64,000 nucleotides of DNA, from positions 985,853 to 1,049,852 of the forward strand of contig NZ_PYOD01000002.1 in NCBI RefSeq assembly GCF_003026285.1. The letters run 5' to 3'. Both the position numbers and the translations under genes were made by a program. The stretch comes from Photobacterium profundum. GTDB taxonomy: Bacteria > Pseudomonadota > Gammaproteobacteria > Enterobacterales > Vibrionaceae. Positions 35,259-44,351 of this stretch are shown here, one piece after another. Within the stretch, counting starts at the first letter, position 1. The number at the start of each line of letters is the position of its first letter. Under the pieces are notes generated by a model. That model searched no databases and was not told the DNA's origin. It saw only the letters and a program-made list of their open reading frames with translations.

Positions 35259-36374
35259 TTAACGTCGGTATTGAATTAAGTGCTCTTGAGGGATAACGGG
35301 CTCTGTGGTCAGTTTCGCCCGTAAACTATCAAACATTTCTGACCATGAAATCCGCCATTGCTGCTTTTGTTGTTCTGTTATCCAGCTTGCGTCAATGCTG
35401 TTAAGCATCATTACGCGCAGGCTATCAAGGTCAAAACCGAAGTCTTCAACCATTACACGGTAGCAATTGGCGCTGGTGGTATTGTGAATATGCCAATCAT
35501 CAGTGCAAGGAATGATATTCAATCCCGCTTTTGCCATGGCACGAATAGGGTGTTTTTGACACCAATCTTTATGCTCTGGCCATTGTTTGAAGTAATAGGT
35601 ATTTGAGGGAATAACAGTAAACGGAACGCCTTTTTGAGCGTATTTTTCTGTTAACTCTGGATTGTCGATGATGGTGTAACCGTGGTCGATACGTTCAATA
35701 TTTATCAGCTCAATGCCCGTTTCAACATTTCGCCAATGTAAGCCAAATTCAGAGCAATGGGCTGTAAGTCGGTAATGGTGTTGCTCTGCCAAGCGATACG
35801 CTTTCCAAAATTTTTCGACTGAAGCATTGTGCTCTTTATAGTCGATACCAATGCCTAGTATATAGGGGTGAGGGTAGGCAATCATGTCGTTAACCATGTC
35901 GATTGCTGCCTCTGGTGATTTCTCGCGGTTAATCGAAGGGATTAAACGTATAACCAGTCCCATGGTGTGCTCAACATGTTCTATGGCTTCTGCGAGTGCA
36001 TCTGTCACTGTTTGGTAATTCATGTTGGCATATTCTGAAGGCAAGTCGCTCGGGTTCCAGAATGTCTCGATGTATTTTACGCCGCAAGCATGAGCATCTT
36101 CTGCTACTTCAACTAATACCTGAAAGTAATCTTCCGGCGCTCGCATTAAGCTATACAGCAAGGTTAACGCTTCAATACCACCTTTCATTTTTCCGGTTTC
36201 TTCTTGATGTGCGCGGTAATAGCACTTGGCATCTATTTCTGATAATTCAACATTGTATTTGTCAGCCAATGCCAGCATGGTGTTGAGTCGAACCCCGCCT
36301 AATAGATGGTAATGCAGATCTGCCTTAGGGAATTGATGATAAAAATCTGAAAGAGTGAGCGATTCTTGCTGCAT
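35259..36374 (-). CDS. Adenosine-deaminase-family metallohydrolase
   Basis: The product is a 371-aa TIM-barrel deaminase. All catalytic positions are present: zinc ligands H21 and H23 (ADLHYHLLGG), H206 with the proton-donor-type E209 in AHCSE (HAGE in classical adenosine deaminase), H231 in ERIDHG, and the Asp pair 292-293 in CTDDW. The changed surroundings (HLLGG for HLDGA, HCSE for HAGE, TDDWHIHN for TDDP) indicate a substrate other than plain adenosine, or at least a divergent subgroup. Context with a LysR gene upstream and a purine permease downstream supports purine or nucleoside salvage. Confidence 0.85.
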   Translation of the reverse strand: MQQESLTLSDFYHQFPKADLHYHLLGGVRLNTMLALADKYNVELSEIDAKCYYRAHQEETGKMKGGIEALTLLYSLMRAPEDYFQVLVEVAEDAHACGVKYIETFWNPSDLPSEYANMNYQTVTDALAEAIEHVEHTMGLVIRLIPSINREKSPEAAIDMVNDMIAYPHPYILGIGIDYKEHNASVEKFWKAYRLAEQHHYRLTAHCSEFGLHWRNVETGIELINIERIDHGYTIIDNPELTEKYAQKGVPFTVIPSNTYYFKQWPEHKDWCQKHPIRAMAKAGLNIIPCTDDWHIHNTTSANCYRVMVEDFGFDLDSLRVMMLNSIDASWITEQQKQQWRISWSEMFDSLRAKLTTEPVIPQEHLIQYRR

Positions 36375-36561
36375 TTTGAACCTTTTGAAATTGAGCGCAA
36401 TCGTTTGCCTTTGGTGTGAGTATCTATCGATAATTCCCTTCTGTGAAATGCAAATTTTGATATGTCAGTGCCGAAATGGCACTAAGGTTGGAGGTTAGAG
36501 CTGAAATCGTATTACTAATGACAAAGAACTCGTTGATTTAACTGCCATTCTACGTGCTCTG

Positions 36562-37485
36562 TTAGGGCGTATCCCATGGTGTTGTTAGCTGCCAATGCGT
36601 AAGAAGTTGCTCTTTCAATGTCTCCCATACTGTTTCGGCATCATTATGTAGCGGGGAACCATTACGGTATAAGCGGATTTGGTAGGGAATACGATATTGT
36701 TTGGGATCAATCGCAACGAGCTGACCATTGGTCAGTTCTTGCTGAATGAGTGTATCGGGCAGCCAAGCAATGCCTTTGCCTCGTAGTGCCATTTCTTTGT
36801 GTAATTGGCACATGGACGATTCAAATACAGGGTAGGTATTTAACGTTGTGAGTTCTGGCTGTTTTTGTTCGATTAGTCGAGCGCTGTACGACTCAGAGCT
36901 ATAGCGTAAAATCGGTACGCTCTCAGTTTGGGGGGCGAATTTAGCTTTCCCTTGTGAATCAGTAACAGATACCAATAAGAAATCACCTTGCCCTAGGCAC
37001 AAGTTTTTAAACGGGGGCTGCAGCAGAGAAAGAATTTCAAAACCCAGTAAAAAATCACAGTCACCTTCACTAAGCGATTGCACAGCATAGTCTACACGTA
37101 AAATATCGACTGAAAATTGAGCGCTAATTTCACTCTCTTCTAAGTGATGAATAAGATCTAACAATGTTGGCGATGAAAGCGAATGGGGCGTCGCAATTCT
37201 AATAGGGTTAAGTAATGGCTTCTCGATACCATTTAGTAACTTTAAACCGTCTTCCATTTGAGAAACGATGTTTCGGGCAATAGTGCGGAACTGGCGTCCT
37301 GCTGGTGTTAGGCTAATAGGTGTTGTTGAGCGATTAATTAAGGTTTGCCCTACTGCCTTTTCGAGTGCGCGAATGTGCCGACCAAATGCAGGCTGGGTGA
37401 TATGACGCGCTTCAGCAGCGCGAGAGAAATGCTGCATCTCTGCTAACTGTAGAAAGTCTTCCAGCCATTTAGTATCTAAACTCAT
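36562..37485 (-). CDS. LysR-family transcriptional regulator
   Basis: The product is 307 aa from the ATG at 37485 (MSLDTKWLEDFLQLAEMQHFSRAAEARHITQPAFGRHIRALEKAVGQTLI). A 14-residue longer version would start within the sstT terminator, so it is less likely. The DNA-binding helix-turn-helix spans about residues 19-45, and an effector domain follows. It reads into the deaminase/permease genes (188-base gap) and lies after the terminator of sstT. It probably regulates the deaminase and permease genes (inference). Confidence 0.88.
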   Translation of the reverse strand: MSLDTKWLEDFLQLAEMQHFSRAAEARHITQPAFGRHIRALEKAVGQTLINRSTTPISLTPAGRQFRTIARNIVSQMEDGLKLLNGIEKPLLNPIRIATPHSLSSPTLLDLIHHLEESEISAQFSVDILRVDYAVQSLSEGDCDFLLGFEILSLLQPPFKNLCLGQGDFLLVSVTDSQGKAKFAPQTESVPILRYSSESYSARLIEQKQPELTTLNTYPVFESSMCQLHKEMALRGKGIAWLPDTLIQQELTNGQLVAIDPKQYRIPYQIRLYRNGSPLHNDAETVWETLKEQLLTHWQLTTPWDTP

Positions 37486-37525
37486 CGTTTTATCTCTAAT
37501 GTAGGTATAAAGATTATAAAGAAAC

Positions 37526-37559
37526 AAAAAAAAGCGGCAACCTAATGGTTACCGCTTTT
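37526..37559 (-). terminator. Terminator of sstT
   Basis: On the minus strand AAAAGCGGTAACC pairs with GGTTGCCGCTTTT around ATTA, followed by a T-run. Confidence 0.93.
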
Positions 37560-37588
37560 CATGTCTATTACGTTGCTAAATATGTTTA

Positions 37589-38824
37589 TTACGCAACGTG
37601 AGGTGATGCCACTTTCGCTTCAGCAGCTTTACAAGCAGCGGCTGTGAAAAGAACATCTGTTGAGCTGTTTAGTGCTGTTTCAGCAGAATCCTGAATAACA
37701 CCAATGATAAAGCCAACAGCAACAACTTGCATCGCCACTTCGTTTGGAATACCAAACAAGCTACATGCTAGTGGGATAAGTAGTAGAGAGCCACCTGCCA
37801 CACCTGATGCGCCACAAGCAGAAACGGCTGCTACAACACTTAATAGTACCGCTGTTGCGATATCAACTTCCACGCCCATAGTATGAACAGCAGCAAGCGT
37901 TAGCACTGTAATCGTAATTGCAGCGCCTGCCATGTTGATGGTTGCACCTAGTGGGATAGATACAGAGTATGTATCTTCATGTAGGTCTAAATCTTTACAC
38001 AGTTGCATGTTTACTGGGATGTTTGCAGCAGAGCTACGTGTGAAGAAGGCAGTAATACCACTTTCACGAATGCAGCGGAAAACCAGTGGGTATGGGTTTT
38101 CTTTTGTTTTGAAGTAAACAATCGCAGGGTTAACCACTAAAGCAATAACAGCCATAGAGCCAAGCAGTACGGCAAGTAAGTGTGCATAGCCAGCTAGTGC
38201 AGCAAAACCTGTTTCAGCAAATGTGTTAGCAACCAGACCGAAAATACCGATTGGTGCTAAGCGAATAACAAAACGAACAATCAATGTTACGCCGTTAGAC
38301 ATGTCGTGGAACACTTGCTTCGTTGCATCACTTGCTTGGTGCAGTGCAAAACCTAGTGCGATAGCCCATGCAAGAATACCAATGAAGTTTCCTGACATTA
38401 GTGCATTTACAGGGTTATCAACGATTTTGAATAAAAGCGTGTTAAGAACTTCAGCAATACCTTCGGGAGGTGATGCTGTCGCGTTGCCAGCAACTAGCGT
38501 TAAAGTGGTTGGGAAAAGGAAGCTCATTACTACTGCTGTTAATGCAGCCATTAGTGTACCGAATAGGTACAGCATAATGATTGGCTTCATGTTCGTGTGG
38601 GCACCTTTCTTTTGGTTTGCAATAGAAGAGGCAACAAGAATGAAGACCAGAATAGGTGCTACAGCTTTAAGTGCACTAACAAATAAACCACCAAGGAAAC
38701 CAACACTGATTGCTGATTCTGGTGCTACAGACGCAAGGAGAATACCTGCGACGATACCAACGATAATTTGGATAACCAAACTTCCGCTAGCGACTCGGGC
38801 TAAAAATGGTTGTGTTTGACTCAT
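37589..38824 (-). CDS. sstT: Serine/threonine:Na+ symporter
   Basis: The product is a 411-aa inner-membrane transporter of the dicarboxylate/amino acid:cation symporter family, importing L-serine and L-threonine with sodium. It is close to E. coli SstT in length and sequence. Diagnostic stretches are [22 protein letters not shown] near the start, [25 protein letters not shown], the serine-rich reentrant loop [19 protein letters not shown], and [29 protein letters not shown] with the cation-site NMAGA. It is a single gene with its own terminator. The 276 bases upstream hold its promoter and the batD terminator. Confidence 0.95.
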   Translation of the reverse strand: MSQTQPFLARVASGSLVIQIIVGIVAGILLASVAPESAISVGFLGGLFVSALKAVAPILVFILVASSIANQKKGAHTNMKPIIMLYLFGTLMAALTAVVMSFLFPTTLTLVAGNATASPPEGIAEVLNTLLFKIVDNPVNALMSGNFIGILAWAIALGFALHQASDATKQVFHDMSNGVTLIVRFVIRLAPIGIFGLVANTFAETGFAALAGYAHLLAVLLGSMAVIALVVNPAIVYFKTKENPYPLVFRCIRESGITAFFTRSSAANIPVNMQLCKDLDLHEDTYSVSIPLGATINMAGAAITITVLTLAAVHTMGVEVDIATAVLLSVVAAVSACGASGVAGGSLLLIPLACSLFGIPNEVAMQVVAVGFIIGVIQDSAETALNSSTDVLFTAAACKAAEAKVASPHVA

Positions 38825-39035
38825 AATATATCCTGCATATTTTATATTTATATATCGGAGCGTTTTATTTCGCTCTCAGGCCAATTTTTAACAGGATCTG
38901 CGATAGATTACCAGCTATCTTTTTAGAAACTTTTGCATTACAAGCTTTTAACCTTATTTGTTGTGATGTAGGTAACCAATGGGTTTTAAATGGGATGGAT
39001 GACTTTCTTGAGGCGTTATTTCAATGACGATTGTT

Positions 39036-39063
39036 AAAAAAGCTCATGTTTTTGCATGAGCTT
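39036..39063 (-). terminator. Terminator of the bat operon
   Basis: On the minus strand AAGCTCATG pairs with CATGAGCTT around CAAAAA, followed by TTTT. Confidence 0.9.
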
Positions 39064-39100
39064 CTAAAGGTGGAATCCTATCATTCGTTTGAATGATTAT

Positions 39101-40828
39101 TCAGGGTTTTGTTGGGACAAGCTCTTCCAATGCCGAAGATTGTAATGATTGAGCAGAGTGGTTGCGTGCTTGTTGTAATAAAGACAGCAGTATTGCGTTA
39201 TTCCATACGGCGCTGTTATTACCTTTTTGGCTGTGTTTACTATAAATAGCAGCCATCATATTCGCGACTTCTTGATCCATCTGGGTAATTAAATCATCAG
39301 GTAAAGAATGTTTAGCCCACTGTTGATAATAGGTTTGTACTTTTAATGCATTATTCACAGTAACCGCTTGTACTAACCGACTGTAATTATCTGATGATAT
39401 GGCTGTATTCTTAGCTGATGCGCTAGCAGCTGGCGCTACGTTTTTTCTCGCACGTAGCCAAAGCAGTAGTGTAATGACCCATAAGCTGGCAAAAATAGCA
39501 GTTAGCCAAGGCCACCAACCTGAATTGGTAACCACAGTTATTTCAGTTGGCTTTGTTTCTTTTGTGGGTTGGCTATCAGGTAATGTAGGCACCATAGGTG
39601 TACTGATCGTATTCGTGTTATCACCCGGTAATACCGTTAATGCAAGTCCGTTCACTTTACTGGTCTCTTGGGTGCCTGTAATCGTATTCCACCAGTTGAT
39701 TGACAGTGCAGGTAGAATGAGCGAACCATCTTTTCGCGGAATAATAACTTGTTTTATTGTCATGCTAGTGAAGCCATTGTTACTGCTGTATACCGGCTTT
39801 TCATCATACATTCTGACTGAACTAGGGTAGGTTAATGCTAAGTTTGGCATACTGCTTTGGGCGGTATTTTTAATGTGTAACGTGATAACACGTGTAATTG
39901 GTTCACCCACATGAACGTTATTTAATTGCGATGACCCCTGTTGTGGCTGCCATTGTTGCTCAATTTTTAGCTCTGGGGTTGGTAACCACAAGCCTTGATA
40001 ATCATCTGGCTTGCCTTTGATATTCAATGTGATGTCTTTTGCTTTTTTATCAACAGGCACACTTAATGTTGAACCAAAACCACGGCTGCCTTTTACAACA
40101 CTTCCTTTAAATTGTGCACCCTCTAACGTAATGGCACCTGCTTTAGTTGCACTAATTTGGTAATAGCGAGTAATCACTATGTATCGGCGTCCGTTAAGCA
40201 CTGTTTCTGCTTGTCTATCATCACCATCTTGCACAATATCTAGGCCGTCACCAAAGGGTGCAACTAAAGCTGCTTGATCCATTTGCTCTCCGATTCGAAT
40301 TTGAACCCGATAGCGTAAACTTTCACCCACGTATAGCTGATTTTTATCTATTTCAGTGTCTACCTTAATGTCGGGCTCTGTCGATTTGGTGGCAGGGTTT
40401 GCGTTACTGCTTTTTAAGGACGTAATGGTAATGGGTTCAGTGGTGGAGCTGCCAATTCGAAAACTCGGTATAGTAAATTCACCAATTTCTTTGGTTGCTA
40501 TAGCCACCTTCCATTCTGTATTACGTGAAACCACACCATTATTGAATGAATTCATACTACTGACATTAGGGCGTCCGTAGGAGAAATCTTTTTCAAGTGG
40601 TGACAAATCCAGAGAGTTAGTGTTTATATTGGCATCGACAGAGACAACTAATTGAAAGACTTCGTTCACACCCACAATATTTTTAGACACAGTTGCTACT
40701 GCTTGTGCGGCTGAAGCGGTAGTTGGTAGTGAGCCGATAATGAATAGCAACGCCCCTAAAAGGGATATACAAGGGCGCTTTAACTGAAAATAACGTTTCA
40801 TCATTTTGTTCATTGTTTTTATCACCAT
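39101..40828 (-). CDS. batD: BatD-like envelope protein
   Basis: The product is 575 aa. A signal peptide lies in the first 40 residues (ISLLGALLFIIGSLPTTASAAQA), a large periplasmic part has repeated beta-domains typical of BatD (VGESLRYRVQIRIGEQM, VHVGEPITRVITLHIKNTAQSSMPNL), one C-terminal transmembrane helix is about residues 438-458 (WWPWLTAIFASLWVITLLLWL), and a cytoplasmic helical tail follows. The start at 40828 overlaps the batB stop by 7 bases; the ATG at 40813 is an alternative. It is the last gene of the moxR-bat operon, which is associated with aerotolerance and envelope stress in other bacteria. Its mechanism is not established. Confidence 0.85.
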   Translation of the reverse strand: MVIKTMNKMMKRYFQLKRPCISLLGALLFIIGSLPTTASAAQAVATVSKNIVGVNEVFQLVVSVDANINTNSLDLSPLEKDFSYGRPNVSSMNSFNNGVVSRNTEWKVAIATKEIGEFTIPSFRIGSSTTEPITITSLKSSNANPATKSTEPDIKVDTEIDKNQLYVGESLRYRVQIRIGEQMDQAALVAPFGDGLDIVQDGDDRQAETVLNGRRYIVITRYYQISATKAGAITLEGAQFKGSVVKGSRGFGSTLSVPVDKKAKDITLNIKGKPDDYQGLWLPTPELKIEQQWQPQQGSSQLNNVHVGEPITRVITLHIKNTAQSSMPNLALTYPSSVRMYDEKPVYSSNNGFTSMTIKQVIIPRKDGSLILPALSINWWNTITGTQETSKVNGLALTVLPGDNTNTISTPMVPTLPDSQPTKETKPTEITVVTNSGWWPWLTAIFASLWVITLLLWLRARKNVAPAASASAKNTAISSDNYSRLVQAVTVNNALKVQTYYQQWAKHSLPDDLITQMDQEVANMMAAIYSKHSQKGNNSAVWNNAILLSLLQQARNHSAQSLQSSALEELVPTKP

Positions 40829-42828
40829 GAATTTTCGGTAGCTGTAGGTGCTTGCTTTTGTCTTGCTTGCAGTAGCAGTTGAGCACGAATAAGCCCGCTC
40901 GTATTGTCGGGTACTTGTTCTAGCTTCTTTAGCACAGGATTGCTGGCTGACAAGGGGCTAGCATTACTATTTTCTGGGCTGTTTTTTATGTCGTTACTGC
41001 CTGCGGGCACAGCTTTTATCTTTTTGTCGGCATCATTTTTCTTGTTGTCTTGTGGTGAAGCTTGTTGCTGAGCAATTTTATCTTCGTCACTTGGTTCATT
41101 GCTATCGGTTTCATTGGCTTGTTGATTTTGGCTTGGTGAGTTATTAGCGCTAGCATCTTGATCACTTTGTTTTTCGTTTTGTTGCTGACTATCTTGTGGT
41201 TGGTTCTGCTGTGGGTCATTTTTTTCACCATCAGCGCTCGATTGTTGGTCTTTCCCTTTTTGCTGCTTCTCTTGATCAGCGTTTTGCTGATCTTTATTTG
41301 GTTGACCGTTTTTTTGTTGATCTGAGCTCTCTTGCTTTTGATCGTTATCTTGCTGAGAGTCAGATTGTTCTGATGGTGATTGCTGATTATTGCTGTCATC
41401 AGATTTATCTTGTTTTGAGTCAGACTGTTGATCCTTTTGTTCCGACTTGTTTTTATCAGCATTGTTCTTATCTGATTTGTTTTGCTCCGATTTTTGTTGT
41501 TGCTGCTCTTGTGCTTTTTTCACTATTTCAAGATTCTTTTTTGCATCAGTGTTATTAGGATCATCTTTTAAGATTGATTCATAGATAGCTTCTGATTCCT
41601 CAAGTTTCCCTGTTTGTGCGTAAGCATTCGCTAAGTTATAACGCGATCTTTGATCGGCTAATGGCTTTAAAGTTTCAATGGCTTTTTCGTAGTCGCCTGA
41701 CTTGTATTCAGCAATCCCTTTCCAAGCGGGTGAATTAAAGTTTCTTGCGGCTTCTGCAAAGTTACCTTGTTCATAAAGTTGATAACCGCGCAGATTACTG
41801 TTTACCCAAGGGGAAGCATTGGCATTGTCGATTGGCATTAATACGAACATTGCAGCAATCACTACACCACGTCGAAATCCAAGTAATGCGAATAAAACCA
41901 GTGGAAGTAATAGCCAAAACCCGTTGTTTACACGCTCTTCTAATTCTTTGGTTTTATCTAAATTGGCTTGTTCTCGCGGTTTAGCCGTTAATGCAACAAT
42001 GGTGTCGACATCACGGTTATTGGCTTGAGATAACTGCAAATTTCCTCCTGTGCTCTTTACCAGTGGTAGTAGGGTGTCAACCTCTACACGGGCAATAACA
42101 GGGTTACCATTGCTGTTACTTAACAATGTGCCATCAGGTTGTTTGATGGGGGCGCCTTGCTGTGTACCTATGGCTAATATTGATAAGCGGTAATCCTGAT
42201 CTTTGACTAAGGCCATGGTTTGATCGGATTCTTGCTGGGTCATACCATCGGTAATAATAATGATGTCGCCAGCTTGATGCCCCGCTTGTTTTAATAGTGA
42301 AATCGCTTCTTGCACACCCGCTGCCGCATTGCTGCCTTGAATTGGCATGATCTCTGGCGATAAATTTGGGATCAAATTCTTTAAGGTGCTACTGTCTTCG
42401 GTGAGTGGGCTAACCACATAGCCATCAGCAGCGTATGCGACGAGACCAGTGCTACCTTCTTTCCAGCCTGGCAACATATCTAATGCCTTAAATCGTGCCT
42501 GTGTTAAGCGGTTTGGAGCAATATCTGTTGCGTACATTGATCTCGACATGTCCATCACCAATACTCGCGCACCAGAAAGGCTGTAAGCGGGTAGGGTATT
42601 TTTTTCCCAACTTGGTCCTGTTAATGCGAGTACTGATAGTAACCAACCCAACGCTAAGATAACGAAAGGTGTGTTTTTCACCTTGCCTCGTTCAAGCCCT
42701 AAATGCTTGGCAAGGTGCGGTGCAATCAATCCTGAATGGTGTGCTTTACCCTTTAACCAAGGCAATATTAGCCCTAAAGGAATAAGAGCGAAGAACCAAT
42801 ACGGATGAAGAAATGTGAAATTAGCCAC
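40822..42828 (-). CDS. batB: VWA-TPR protein (BatB/BatC fusion type) with long low-complexity region
   Basis: The product is 668 aa. Two N-terminal membrane helices (about 7-24 and 55-75) precede a von Willebrand A domain with the metal site DMSRSMYATD (MIDAS, about 92-101) and IIIITDGMT. A third helix is near residue 307, and TPR repeats about 345-440 (YELYEQGNF-like, YNLANAYAQTGKLEESEAIYESIL). About 150 residues made almost only of Q, N, S, D, K and E follow (445-610), ending in an ordered tail (ALxKLEQVPDNTSGLIRAQLLLQARQKQ). Combining BatB and BatC in one chain is common in gamma-proteobacteria. It overlaps its neighbours on both sides. Confidence 0.88.
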   Translation of the reverse strand: MANFTFLHPYWFFALIPLGLILPWLKGKAHHSGLIAPHLAKHLGLERGKVKNTPFVILALGWLLSVLALTGPSWEKNTLPAYSLSGARVLVMDMSRSMYATDIAPNRLTQARFKALDMLPGWKEGSTGLVAYAADGYVVSPLTEDSSTLKNLIPNLSPEIMPIQGSNAAAGVQEAISLLKQAGHQAGDIIIITDGMTQQESDQTMALVKDQDYRLSILAIGTQQGAPIKQPDGTLLSNSNGNPVIARVEVDTLLPLVKSTGGNLQLSQANNRDVDTIVALTAKPREQANLDKTKELEERVNNGFWLLLPLVLFALLGFRRGVVIAAMFVLMPIDNANASPWVNSNLRGYQLYEQGNFAEAARNFNSPAWKGIAEYKSGDYEKAIETLKPLADQRSRYNLANAYAQTGKLEESEAIYESILKDDPNNTDAKKNLEIVKKAQEQQQQKSEQNKSDKNNADKNKSEQKDQQSDSKQDKSDDSNNQQSPSEQSDSQQDNDQKQESSDQQKNGQPNKDQQNADQEKQQKGKDQQSSADGEKNDPQQNQPQDSQQQNEKQSDQDASANNSPSQNQQANETDSNEPSDEDKIAQQQASPQDNKKNDADKKIKAVPAGSNDIKNSPENSNASPLSASNPVLKKLEQVPDNTSGLIRAQLLLQARQKQAPTATENSW

Positions 42829-43786
42829 GACGTTTCCTCATAAAAGCAATGATAACGGAGAGCATCAATGCGATGGCTAATGGATAGCGGAACAGTTCGT
42901 CACGTGGACGCCATGTTTGCTGTGCAGTGTTTATCGGTTCCAGTTGGTCGATAAGCTGATAGATGTGTTCAAGTTCTTGTGGGTTGCGTGCTCGGAAGTA
43001 TTGTCCCCCAGTCATATCTGCAATCTTGGTTAGCATTCTTTCATCAAGGTCTTGTGAAGGGTTCACTTTACGATTGCCAAAGAAACTTTTTTGAATCATT
43101 TCTTCAGCGCCAACCCCGACGGTATAAATGGTGACATTACTTTCTGCTGCAAGTTTTGCCGCTTCTAATGGCTCAATAACACCGGCGGTATTTGCGCCAT
43201 CACTGAGTAAGATAATCACCCGCTGTGGTGCTTCACTGTTGATGAAGGTTTTGGTGGCAATGCCAAGGCCTTCACCGATGGCGGTGCTTTGCCCTATTAA
43301 CCCTAATACTGTACGTTCGAGCTGTTGTTTAACGGTATTGCGGTCGAAGGTGAGGGGGGTTTGCAAGTAAGCGTGCTGGGCAAATAAAACTAAACCTAAA
43401 CGGTCACCTTTACGTTGCTCAATAAATTCAGCCAGTACATCTTTAACGGCTGCTAGACGATCAATGCTTTCACCACTTTGGGTTATCATATCTTCGATCG
43501 ACATCGATCCTGATAGATCGACAGCCAGTAGCATATCGCGATGATCTGGCTGTACTTCGATAGGATCGCCATACCAAACAGGACGGGCTAACGCACCGAC
43601 TAAGCATACCCAGAGTAAAGACATCATCACTTTGCGCCAAATACTATTCGGCTGCTGTTGTCCTATGCCTTCAGGCAATTTGGGTAAGGTTATTGCTGCG
43701 GGTTTCATTACCGGTTTACTAAATCGATAAACCAGCCAAGCGAGGGGTAATAGTGCCCAAGCCCAAATCCATATGAATTCAAACAT
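42821..43786 (-). CDS. batA: VWA-domain membrane protein BatA
   Basis: The product has 321 aa from the ATG at 43786, which has GCAGGAGC upstream and starts MFEFIWIWAWALLPLAWLVYRF; the longer frame adds residues within the preceding gene. Two helices flank the start of a von Willebrand A domain with MIDAS DLSGSMSIED and VIILLSDGANTAGVIEP. One helix is at the C-terminus (PLAIALMLSVIIAFM). It overlaps the DUF4381 gene upstream and batB downstream by 8 bases each, indicating coupled translation. It is likely part of an inner-membrane complex with BatB and the MoxR ATPase. Confidence 0.92.
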   Translation of the reverse strand: MFEFIWIWAWALLPLAWLVYRFSKPVMKPAAITLPKLPEGIGQQQPNSIWRKVMMSLLWVCLVGALARPVWYGDPIEVQPDHRDMLLAVDLSGSMSIEDMITQSGESIDRLAAVKDVLAEFIEQRKGDRLGLVLFAQHAYLQTPLTFDRNTVKQQLERTVLGLIGQSTAIGEGLGIATKTFINSEAPQRVIILLSDGANTAGVIEPLEAAKLAAESNVTIYTVGVGAEEMIQKSFFGNRKVNPSQDLDERMLTKIADMTGGQYFRARNPQELEHIYQLIDQLEPINTAQQTWRPRDELFRYPLAIALMLSVIIAFMRKRRG

Positions 43787-44351
43787 CTTGTTGCTCCTGC
43801 TTAGAAGCCGAGGTGTTATCGACAGAAGCATTATCTGTTACGTGTTTATTTGGCTTTGGCGGCAATGCGCAGGTGATCCAGCTTGATGCGAGCTTTTTAC
43901 ATTGCATTAATTCGTCTTCACTAAGGCCATTGGGAGAGAAAAGACCTTGTTGCCAAATATCCGAATAGGCTAAAAAACCTTGTTGCTTCGGTGGCAATTG
44001 TTGATCAAGAAAAGATAGCCAGCGTTGACCTGTTAACCCTGCAACTTGTTGGCGAGGAAAATAGCTAAGGGCTGCTTTACGCAGCAGTTCATTAATATCA
44101 CCCAGTTGGGTTGTTTGTGCCATTGCTTTGAGCTGTTGTTTTGCTTCGTGCTGAGCTTGTTTGGATGCACGATGCTGTTTGATCTTTCTGAATAACAATC
44201 TAGAAAGATAAGAAAGCGCAATTACGCCAATAATAATACATAGCCACCATCCCCAAGCGAGTGGCCAAGAACCCGGTATATCTTGAAGATGTACATCGGC
44301 AAGTGGCAGCGGAGTGGTGGCTTTATTCATTGGTATTGTTGGATCAGCCAT
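43779..44351 (-). CDS. DUF4381-type membrane protein of the bat operon
   Basis: The product is 190 aa. The N-terminal LADVHLQDIPGSWPLAWGWWLCIIIGVIALSYLSRLLF has the conserved L-x-D-I-x2-P/S-x-W-P-x-A-x-GWW start of this family and one helix at about 33-53. A basic coiled segment (KIKQHRASKQAQHEAKQQLKAM) and a helical domain (INELLRKAALSYFPRQQVAGLTGQRWLSFLD) follow. It sits between DUF58 and batA, overlapping both. The function is unknown; the position implies a partner of the MoxR/VWA complex. Confidence 0.85.
   Translation of the reverse strand: MADPTIPMNKATTPLPLADVHLQDIPGSWPLAWGWWLCIIIGVIALSYLSRLLFRKIKQHRASKQAQHEAKQQLKAMAQTTQLGDINELLRKAALSYFPRQQVAGLTGQRWLSFLDQQLPPKQQGFLAYSDIWQQGLFSPNGLSEDELMQCKKLASSWITCALPPKPNKHVTDNASVDNTSASKQEQQDV

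Noticed and set aside
38223..38819. 198-codon forward frame inside sstT
   Set aside because: It is an antisense shadow of a well-conserved transporter and has no ribosome site.
41016..41462. Long frame in the other reading phase of the batB low-complexity region
   Set aside because: The Q/N/S/D/K-rich codons of batB produce open alternate frames by composition. The product is a Lys/Asn/Ile run with no domain.
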